A DNA stretch of 64,000 bases, taken from contig NZ_BONQ01000004.1 in NCBI RefSeq assembly GCF_016862795.1, positions 54,572 to 118,571 on the forward strand, read 5' to 3'. Position 1 is the stretch's first letter; each line of letters starts with the position of its first letter. Source of the stretch: Dactylosporangium siamense. Its GTDB lineage: Bacteria; Actinomycetota; Actinomycetes; Mycobacteriales; Micromonosporaceae. Under the pieces are notes generated by a model, which made no database searches, was not told where the DNA came from, and was given only the letters and a program-made list of their open reading frames with translations. The translations under genes were made by a program, and so were the position numbers. This document shows, one piece after another, positions 7,667-14,483 of this stretch.

Positions 7667-8083
7667 TCAGACCTGGCCGAAGAGGTTGCCGTAGTGCACG
7701 GCGAGCTGGGTGTCGCCACGCATGCGGGCCGGCCAGCCGGTCGCGGCCTCGTTCCACGAGTCGGCGGGCACACCGAAGGACTGCGCCTTGAGGACCAGGC
7801 CGTCGGCGTTGAGGCCCTCCTGGGAGGCGGCCTTGGAGATGCGGGCGTACATGGTCAGGTCGACGCCGGCGATCGGGGTGAGCCGCGGGTCGTCGGCGGC
7901 GATGCCGGTCGCGACCGGGGCACCGTAGGCGTTGGCCGCGCCGTAGCCCTGCATGCCGTACGCGGCCTGCTGCTGCGCGGCGTAGGCCTGCGCGGCGGCG
8001 CTGGTCTGCTGCGCCTGGGCGACCATGCCCGGGGCGGCGGCGACGACGTTCTTCATATCCTTGAACTGCTTGAAAAGTCCCAT
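7667..8083 (-). CDS. Uncharacterised MGLF protein, Ala/Gln-rich
   Basis: This 138-residue protein opens MGLFKQFKDMKNVVAAAPGM, continues with an Ala/Gln/Tyr-rich low-complexity part (residues about 25-65) and ends in a conserved-looking helical domain. That domain reads IAGVDLTMYARISKAASQEG, then a GLVLKAQSFGVPADSWNEAATGW segment and DTQLAVHYGNLFGQ. I do not recognise a defined function. It is the first gene of a two-gene unit (four bases before the next gene). The shared MGLF start and the adjacent low-complexity helix suggest that the two proteins are partners. Both appear cytoplasmic. Confidence 0.7.
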   Translation of the reverse strand: MGLFKQFKDMKNVVAAAPGMVAQAQQTSAAAQAYAAQQQAAYGMQGYGAANAYGAPVATGIAADDPRLTPIAGVDLTMYARISKAASQEGLNADGLVLKAQSFGVPADSWNEAATGWPARMRGDTQLAVHYGNLFGQV

Positions 8084-8208
8084 GTCTCCCTCATCTGTCG
8101 TGCTGTCCCGCAAGACGGTAGGGATCCGGTTCAGCGCGCAGCGTCAGGAAAGCGATCAACGCACTGTCACCAACCCGCACAGTGCGCTGGACCACAAGCA
8201 AGCACAAA

Positions 8209-8244
8209 AGCGACCACGAAAGCGACCACGAAAGCGACCAACAA
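8209..8244. repeat. 12-bp triplicate upstream of EAL gene
   Basis: Three consecutive copies of AGCGACCACGAA (8209-8220, 8221-8232 and a variant at 8233-8244) lie 38 bases upstream of the GAF-EAL gene. They sit in an A-rich purine tract that could also hold part of its promoter. Confidence 0.7.
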
Positions 8245-8282
8245 AGCTCAGGACGGGGCCCCGGCCGCCGAGGTTGGTTGGC

Positions 8283-9530
8283 ATGGCACGGGAACGCACG
8301 GAGGCCGCCCGGCAGATCGCCGAGCTGCTCAAGACCGCCCGTGAGGCGCTCGGGCTGAGCCTGGCGTTCATGACCCGGCTGGACGACACGACCCAGCACC
8401 TGGAGGTGGTGGAGTCGGCGCTGCCGCTGCTGTTCCGCGACGGGGCGAAGCGCCCTCGGGCGAACTCGTTCTGCCAGAGCATCATGGACGGCAAGCTGCC
8501 CGCGGTGATCCCGGACGTCACGAAATTCCCCGAGGCGATGCAACTGCCGGCGGCCCGGATGCCGCGGATCCGCAGCTACGTGTCGGTGCCGGTGGTGCTC
8601 AGCGACGGCTCCGTCTACGGCACGTTCTGCGCCGCCGGGTTCGGCGCCGACAAGCAGCTGTCCAAGCGCGACAAGGCGCTGATGGAGGTGCTGTCCCAGG
8701 CGGCCGCGATGATCATCGAGCCGGACTTCCGCAAGCGGGAGCTGCACGCCGAGATCGGCCACCGGCTCGGCCCGGTCATCGACGCCGGCGGGCCGGTCGT
8801 CGTGCTGCAGCCGATCGTCGCCGTGGGGACCGGGCGGCGGATCGGGGCGGAGGCGTTGAGCCGCTTCCCGCGGGAGTGGGACCGCGCGCCGGACGTGTGC
8901 TTCGCCGAGGCGCACGAGATCGGCGCCGGCGACCGCCTGGAGATCCTTGCCCTGCAACGGGCGGCGGCGCACCTGCCGGAGGTCGACGGCTACGTCGCGA
9001 TGAACGTCTCCCCGACGACCCTGCTCACCGCCGAGTGTCTCGACCTGCTGGGCCGCCTGCCGTTGGACCGGATCGTGCTCGAGCTCTCCGAACATCAGCA
9101 GGTCGAGGACTACGACCTGCTGAAGGCGGTCCTCGCCCCGCTGCGCGGCGGTGGGATGCGGCTGGCGATCGACGACGTCGGGGCCGGGTTCTCCTCGCTG
9201 CGGCACATCGTGCTGACCCAGCCGGACGTCATCAAGCTCGACCGCAGCATCGTCACCGGCGTCGGCGCGGACCCCGTGCTGCGGGTCCTCACCAAGTCAC
9301 TGGTCGAGCTGGCGGCCGCGTGCGGCGCCTCGGTCGTCGCCGAGGGGGTGGAGACCGAGACCGACGCGCTCGCACTCGCCGGCCTCGGCGTCCATCATGG
9401 TCAGGGCTGGTTCTACGGACGCCCAGGTGCCGCGTCCGCGCTGCGGCCCAGTTACGCGCTCAGGCAGCCGATCCTGGACGCCCCGACGGCCACGTCGTCG
9501 AACCACAGGGTGTCGTCACCGACGCCGTAG
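8283..9530 (+). CDS. GAF-EAL cyclic-di-GMP phosphodiesterase
   Basis: This 415-residue cytoplasmic signalling enzyme has an N-terminal GAF sensor domain (about residues 1-150; IRSYVSVPVVLSDGSVYGTF is its typical core). A C-terminal EAL domain (about 165-400) hydrolyses c-di-GMP to pGpG. Catalytic positions appear intact: GAEAL, the Asn in AMNVSP, the Glu in ELSEH, IDDVGAGFSSL, IKLDRS, AEGVET and GQG. The ATG at 8283 follows a GAGGTTGG-type ribosome site; the open frame upstream crosses the divergent gene pair and is not coding. The gene's last 79 bases overlap the 3' end of the convergent LPMO gene, so the last 26 residues are unlikely to be conserved. Confidence 0.88.
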   Translation: MARERTEAARQIAELLKTAREALGLSLAFMTRLDDTTQHLEVVESALPLLFRDGAKRPRANSFCQSIMDGKLPAVIPDVTKFPEAMQLPAARMPRIRSYVSVPVVLSDGSVYGTFCAAGFGADKQLSKRDKALMEVLSQAAAMIIEPDFRKRELHAEIGHRLGPVIDAGGPVVVLQPIVAVGTGRRIGAEALSRFPREWDRAPDVCFAEAHEIGAGDRLEILALQRAAAHLPEVDGYVAMNVSPTTLLTAECLDLLGRLPLDRIVLELSEHQQVEDYDLLKAVLAPLRGGGMRLAIDDVGAGFSSLRHIVLTQPDVIKLDRSIVTGVGADPVLRVLTKSLVELAAACGASVVAEGVETETDALALAGLGVHHGQGWFYGRPGAASALRPSYALRQPILDAPTATSSNHRVSSPTP

Positions 9531-11329
9531 CTCTCCCAGCCCAGCCGGAGGTCGGCCACCCGCGGTTGCCACGCCTTCGCCGACCACTGCTGGTCGATGT
9601 CGGCGGTCGGCACCCCGTCGACCTGCAGACCCGGCACGGCGGTGCCGTTCAGCCACGTCGACAGCAGCCCGCGACCGTCCACCATGAACTCCACGCAGTT
9701 CCACTGCCCGGTCGGCAGCGGCCGGCTCTGCGCGACGCCGGCCGGGCTCTGCGCCGGCAGGGTCGCGTCGTCGGACTCGCGGTTCCACTGCAGGGCGCTG
9801 TTCTGCCCGCCGAGGCGCAGGTCCTTGCCGTCCGTGGTGTCCTTCAGCGCCGCGAACGCCACGTGCGCGTCCGGCAGGGCGGTCGAGTGGCGCACGTACA
9901 GCCGGCCGTACCACACCGAACCCAGCCCACTGAGATCCTTCGTGGGCTTCACGTAGACGTGGTTGCAGTAGCCCGCCTTGCCGTCGATGCGCACCGACCT
10001 GGTGCCGCTGTGGACCACCGAGCTGTCCACTGTGGCCGTTCCGGTGCCCGAGCAGTTGGCGTTGCTGACCGTCCACGCACCGGCGACCGGGCCGCTGGTC
10101 TGGCTCTCGAAGCCGTCACAGAACGCCGCGCCGGTGCAGCCGGCGGGCGGCGGACCCGACGACGTGCTGGCGGACGGCGACGTCGGCGGCGACGAGGTCG
10201 GCGGTGTGGTCTGCCCGTTGGCGGTGCAGGTGACCTGCGGCGCCGGGCTGGGCACGGCCCCGTTGGCCAGGAAGCCCAGCGTGGTGCTGCCACCGCCAGG
10301 GACCGTGCCGTTCCAGGCCGCGTTCACCGCCGTGACGGCGGTGCCCGACTGGGTCAGCACCGAGTTCCAGCCCTGGCTGACCTGTTGACCGCCGGACCAG
10401 TTCCAGCCGACGCGCCAGCCGGTGACCGGTGCGGTGCCGGGGTTGGCGACCTTCACCTCGGCCTGGAAGCCTCCCTGCCAGTTTCCGGTCACCTGGAACG
10501 TGGCGGTGCAGCCCGCGTTGCCCGCCGGCGGCGGGCCGCTGGACGAGGGCGAGGCGGACGCGGACGCCGACCTGGACGGCGACGCCGAGGTGGACGGGCC
10601 GGGGTCGGTGGTGCCGACGCCGGTCACCTCGCCGTGGCCGCCGTCGAAGACCACGTCGGAGCAGCCGTAGAACGTCTCGGTGCTGTCCGACCGGGACCAC
10701 ACGGAGTAGATGATGTGCCGGCCGGACTTGCCCGCCGGCAACGCGCCGGTCCAGTAGTAGTGCCCGTCGTTGGTGCCGGGCGAGCCGACCTGCGGCGGGT
10801 TCGTCTTCTGCAGGAACGGCGTGGACTCCAGGTCGGACCAGGCGAACGGGCGCGTCGGGTCGAAGCCGTCCTTGGTGACGTACAGCGAGAACGTGCCCGG
10901 GTGCGCAGCCCAGTTACTGTAGTCGAACTCCATTGTGGAGCCCGACGTGAGGTGGGTTACCGGCCAGTCGGACCGGTTCAGGTCGAAGCCGGCGAAGTCG
11001 TAGACGGTCGCGCCGCCGCTGCACAGCTTGCCGTCCGGGATGAACCCGGCGGTGCGCCCGGCGCCGTCGGAGCGCAGCACCGCGAACCAGTTGTACAACG
11101 AGTTCGGTCCGCTCTGCCCGACCGCCGCGGCGCACGCCGGGTTCTTCGGCTGGATCGCGCCGGTGGCGTTCAGGCCGTCCTTCCAGCACAGATAGGTCCG
11201 GCTGCCCGGCACCATCATCGCGCCGTGCGCGGCCGCCGGGTCAGCGGCGATGACCACAGTGCCCGCCCCGACGGTCGCCGCCACGAGCCAGAGCGCGAGT
11301 CTGCGCCGTCGATGCAGTCGTCGATTCAA
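9452..11329 (-). CDS. Secreted AA10 lytic polysaccharide monooxygenase with CBM2 and Cip1-like module
   Basis: This 625-residue exported enzyme has a signal peptide of residues 1-34 (arginine-rich start, hydrophobic core, cleavage after DPAAA). Cleavage exposes His35 as the first half of the copper histidine brace; the second is probably His143 in FDYSNWAAHPG. The AA10 domain (35-about 240) oxidatively cleaves crystalline cellulose or chitin. A Ser/Pro linker leads to a family 2 carbohydrate-binding module (about 285-390, with NWQGGFQAEV and GWNWSGGQQVSQGWN). A second linker leads to a C-terminal domain (about 420-625) resembling the Cip1 core of fungal cellulose-degradation proteins (CDGFESQ...YVKPTKDLSGLGSVWYGRLY). 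TTG at 11329 is the likely start, because GGGAGAGGGG sits just upstream and no ATG or GTG precedes the signal peptide closely. Confidence 0.88.
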   Translation of the reverse strand: MNRRLHRRRRLALWLVAATVGAGTVVIAADPAAAHGAMMVPGSRTYLCWKDGLNATGAIQPKNPACAAAVGQSGPNSLYNWFAVLRSDGAGRTAGFIPDGKLCSGGATVYDFAGFDLNRSDWPVTHLTSGSTMEFDYSNWAAHPGTFSLYVTKDGFDPTRPFAWSDLESTPFLQKTNPPQVGSPGTNDGHYYWTGALPAGKSGRHIIYSVWSRSDSTETFYGCSDVVFDGGHGEVTGVGTTDPGPSTSASPSRSASASASPSSSGPPPAGNAGCTATFQVTGNWQGGFQAEVKVANPGTAPVTGWRVGWNWSGGQQVSQGWNSVLTQSGTAVTAVNAAWNGTVPGGGSTTLGFLANGAVPSPAPQVTCTANGQTTPPTSSPPTSPSASTSSGPPPAGCTGAAFCDGFESQTSGPVAGAWTVSNANCSGTGTATVDSSVVHSGTRSVRIDGKAGYCNHVYVKPTKDLSGLGSVWYGRLYVRHSTALPDAHVAFAALKDTTDGKDLRLGGQNSALQWNRESDDATLPAQSPAGVAQSRPLPTGQWNCVEFMVDGRGLLSTWLNGTAVPGLQVDGVPTADIDQQWSAKAWQPRVADLRLGWESYGVGDDTLWFDDVAVGASRIGCLSA

Positions 11330-11432
11330 TGGAACCCCTCTCCCAAGACATGCAACTTCGTGGATTGCACGGGGTGTGACGGGCCGCTGGCAACGAACCG
11401 GCGGGCAAAGGCCGCATCGACGCTGGAAGGCT

Positions 11433-11445
11433 GTGAAACATTCAC
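11433..11445. promoter_or_regulatory. Small inverted repeat upstream of the LPMO gene
   Basis: GTGAA-ACA-TTCAC forms a short perfect dyad about 105 bases upstream of the LPMO start, in a locally AT-richer segment shared with the divergent TPR/membrane gene. It could be an operator. No LacI-type GAGCGCTC box like the one before the GH81 gene was seen here. Confidence 0.3.
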
Positions 11446-11519
11446 CGAATGGTCGGATATTTCGATACTTCAGGTGAACCGCTCGCGCGAGACACGTGCG
11501 ACCCTCGATGCTTACCGCC

Positions 11520-14354
11520 ATGTCGAGCACTGGACCGGCAGCGGTCCTCGAAGCGGCGGAGCTCTGTCTTGCCGCCGGCGATCACGCCGAGGCCGCCCGC
11601 CTGCTGGCGGAGGCCCTGATCACGGGCCCCTCCGACCCGATCCTGCTGCGCGTGCTCGCCGACGCGCAGTTCGAGATCGGCTGGGACGGCTGCGCGCTCG
11701 CCCTGCTCGCCGAGGCTCAGCGCGTCGCACCCGACGACGGCGTCGTGGCGATCGACCGCAACTACCGGCTCCGCGAGCACGGCCGGTTCGCCGAGGCCCT
11801 CGCCGCGCTCGACAACCTGCCCCCAGACGCAGCGGTGACGCGGGCTCAACGCGCCGCGACCTACGCCGACATGAGCCTGCCGGTCCTGGCGCTGGAGACG
11901 TACCCGGCGGACCGCCGCGGGCTGTGGTGGCGCACCGGCGGCCCGGTCGCGGTGCTGCGCGGCGCCCGGCGGCGGGCGGAGCAGCGGGTGCTCGCCGAGC
12001 TGCTCGACGCGGCCGGCCACGCGCCGCCCGCCCCCGTGGACCTGCCCGCACTGCTCATCCGGATCGTCAACGGCACCGGCCAGGACCGCGACGCGCTCGC
12101 CGCCGTCCGCGCCGCCCAGGACCACCTCACCGATGACCGGCGGGCCCAGGCCGCGGCGGTTCTGGCCGACGCGCTGCGCCGCGACTCGACGCATCCGCTG
12201 CTGCTGCGGTTCGCGGCCCGCGTCGCGGAGACGCTGGACCGGCTCGGGCCGGCGCTCGCCCTGTACCGCCGGCTCGCCGTGGACCCGAGCCCGGTCGAGG
12301 TGCTCATCGACCAGGGCGACCTGTTGATCCGGATGCACCGGCTGCCGGAGGCCGTGCGGTTCGTCGAGAGCCTGCCGGCCGGGATGGCCCGCGCCGACGG
12401 CCTGCGCCGGGTCGTGGCGAACGCCTACCGCGAGGCCGGGCTGCCGACCGCGGTGGCCGGTGCCTACGACCGGCGCGGGATCGTGGCGGACTGGCACCGG
12501 GCGCTGTGGTGGCGCACCGGTGGCCCGCTGCCGTCGCTGCGCCGGCGGTTGCGCCACCGCGACGCGGAGACCGTCGCGGCCTGGACGGCTCTGCCGGTCG
12601 AGGACCTGCTCGGGCCCCTGCTCGCGGTCGACGCCGCGGACCTGATGGCCGCCGCCGCCCGCGCCGCGGCGGTCCTGGAGCAGGCCCGGCAGGCGGACGA
12701 GCGGCACGGCTCCGCGGCCGCGATCGACGTCCTCGCCGCCGCGGCCGCCACCGATCCGGATCAGCAGCTCGTCAAGGACCTGGCGAAGGAGCTGACCTAC
12801 GACGACCGGGAGGAGGAGGCCCTCGCCTGGTTCGACCGGGCCGCAGCGGCAGACCCGGCCGACGTGGAGGTGGTCGAGGGACGGCTGCTGGCCCTGACCT
12901 GGCTGGACCGGACCAGGGACGCCCTGGACCTGTTGGAGACGCTGCCGCCCGCCGTCCGGGCCGCCGAGGCGATCCGCAGCCGGGAGTCCTGGCTGTATGA
13001 ACGGCTCCGGCTCTGGACCCCGGCCCTGGACGCGCTCCGCCCGGTCGCGACCGTCCCGTCGTGGAACCGCTCGACCCACCGGCACCTCTGGTGGCGCACC
13101 GGAGGTCCGCTCTGGATGATCCGGCGGCGGATGCGCGACTCCGACAGCCACGCCACCTGGTCGTGGCGCTCCGTGAGCACGCCGCTGCTGTCCACGTTGG
13201 ACAGTGTGGTGCCGTCCGCCACTCCCGCCATGCGGACCCTCGTGGACGGCAACCGGCTCAACCACGAGGTCCTCACGATGCTGTGGGAGCGGGCGAACGT
13301 CGCGGTCCGGATGACCGCCGGCTTCCTCGCGACGATCGCCGCGTGCGTCTTCCTCACCCGGACCGCCGCGACCACGGTCGACCTGCCGACCGGCTGGGCC
13401 GTCCTCGTCGGGGCCGGCACCACCGCCCTGGCCTACCTCGGCCTGCGACGCTGGCTGTTCCGGCACACCCGCGCCGACTCCGTCCGGCTGGTCCTCGACG
13501 AGGCGGCGCCGCGGATCGTCGGGCTGGCCCTCGCCGGGGCCGTGCTCTACCGGCTCCGCGACCACTACGGCGGCTGGCCGGCACTGGCCGGCGGCGCCCT
13601 CGTCGCGCTCGCCGTGATGGCGACGGCCCGGCTCGCCGCCGCGGCCGCGTGCCGGCTGGTCGCCGCGCGGGTGATGAGCCGGTTCGTGCGCCGGGAGCCG
13701 CGCGCCGCCGCGCTCACCGAGACGCTCACCCTGCTCAGCGAGCTGCGCCCGCGCGGGCGGCGCAACGACCTGTCGTGGCGGCGGGCCTGGCTGTGGCGGC
13801 TGGAGCGGATCGCCCAGGCCGTGGAGCACGACCTGCCGGCCACGTTCGGGCTGGTCGACCCCGACACGCAACGGCAGCTCACCGACGGCGGCCGGGGCGC
13901 CGCCCGGGCCGTGCGGCAGTTGAAGTTCCTCGTCGCGGCGCCGTCCTCACCGGACGCGTGGCGGCGGGTCGAGGACGTGCTGCGGCACAACGTGGGCGCC
14001 CTGGCGACCGGCGAGCTGGGGCGGTTGCGCCGGGCCGACCCCGCCGCGGTCCCGGCACCGGTCCGGCGCGGCCGCCGGGCGGTCGCCGGCGAGGTGCTGC
14101 GCACCGTCGTGTTCGCCGGGCTGCCGCTCGCCGTGGTGTACCTGGCCCAGCCGTGGCTGTCGTTCTCCGAGACGGTGCACGACTGGGCGAAGGTGGTCGG
14201 CCTGGGCTGGGCGCTGCTCTACGTCCTCATGACCCTCGACCCCACGCTGCAGGAGAAGCTCAGGACCGCGCTGTCGATGATCACCCTCGGCCAGACCGGC
14301 GACCCCGCTGCGGTGGCACGTTCCCGGGATTCGGGGCCGCCGCCACCTCCGTAG
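11520..14354 (+). CDS. Large TPR-like protein with LWWRTGGP repeats and C-terminal membrane segments
   Basis: I do not recognise this 944-residue protein as a named family. The first two thirds are helical, TPR-like repeats rich in Ala, Leu, Arg and Asp. Three diverged long units each contain the same signature (R/A)LWWRTGGP followed by a basic helix, at about residues 140, 330 and 525; the spacing of about 190 residues implies internal triplication. From about residue 590 there are hydrophobic segments (MTAGFLATIAACVFL, TGWAVLVGAGTTALAYLGL, RIVGLALAGAVLYRL, LAGGALVALAVMATARLAAA). Later come another pair near 870 and 895 and a short cytoplasmic tail. Several ATG codons cluster at 11508-11520; the last is used here. 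It is divergent from the LPMO gene and ends at a terminator. Confidence 0.75.
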   Translation: MSSTGPAAVLEAAELCLAAGDHAEAARLLAEALITGPSDPILLRVLADAQFEIGWDGCALALLAEAQRVAPDDGVVAIDRNYRLREHGRFAEALAALDNLPPDAAVTRAQRAATYADMSLPVLALETYPADRRGLWWRTGGPVAVLRGARRRAEQRVLAELLDAAGHAPPAPVDLPALLIRIVNGTGQDRDALAAVRAAQDHLTDDRRAQAAAVLADALRRDSTHPLLLRFAARVAETLDRLGPALALYRRLAVDPSPVEVLIDQGDLLIRMHRLPEAVRFVESLPAGMARADGLRRVVANAYREAGLPTAVAGAYDRRGIVADWHRALWWRTGGPLPSLRRRLRHRDAETVAAWTALPVEDLLGPLLAVDAADLMAAAARAAAVLEQARQADERHGSAAAIDVLAAAAATDPDQQLVKDLAKELTYDDREEEALAWFDRAAAADPADVEVVEGRLLALTWLDRTRDALDLLETLPPAVRAAEAIRSRESWLYERLRLWTPALDALRPVATVPSWNRSTHRHLWWRTGGPLWMIRRRMRDSDSHATWSWRSVSTPLLSTLDSVVPSATPAMRTLVDGNRLNHEVLTMLWERANVAVRMTAGFLATIAACVFLTRTAATTVDLPTGWAVLVGAGTTALAYLGLRRWLFRHTRADSVRLVLDEAAPRIVGLALAGAVLYRLRDHYGGWPALAGGALVALAVMATARLAAAAACRLVAARVMSRFVRREPRAAALTETLTLLSELRPRGRRNDLSWRRAWLWRLERIAQAVEHDLPATFGLVDPDTQRQLTDGGRGAARAVRQLKFLVAAPSSPDAWRRVEDVLRHNVGALATGELGRLRRADPAAVPAPVRRGRRAVAGEVLRTVVFAGLPLAVVYLAQPWLSFSETVHDWAKVVGLGWALLYVLMTLDPTLQEKLRTALSMITLGQTGDPAAVARSRDSGPPPPP

Positions 14355-14438
14355 AGTTCTGGGTATCGCAAGACACCCCGCAGCGGTGCCGGTCAGCCTG
14401 AAAAACGGCGGGCCGGCATTGTCTCGTGGCACAGGACA

Positions 14439-14470
14439 ACGGGCGGGCCTCCACGAGGAGACCCGCCCGT
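14439..14470. terminator. Hairpin terminator between convergent genes
   Basis: ACGGGCGGG (14439-14447) pairs with CCCGCCCGT (14462-14470). The loop side is extended by CCTCC/GGAG pairing with one mismatch. It lies 85 bases after the TPR-like gene and 14 bases past the GH81 stop codon, so it can serve both convergent transcripts. Confidence 0.78.
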
Positions 14471-14483
14471 CTTGCCGGAACGG

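Noticed and set aside
8876..12136. A 1086-codon plus-strand open frame spanning the LPMO region
   Set aside because: It is antisense to the LPMO gene and out of frame with the EAL and TPR-like genes. Its product is Arg/Pro/Gly noise, whereas the genes called there have motifs, a signal peptide and domains.
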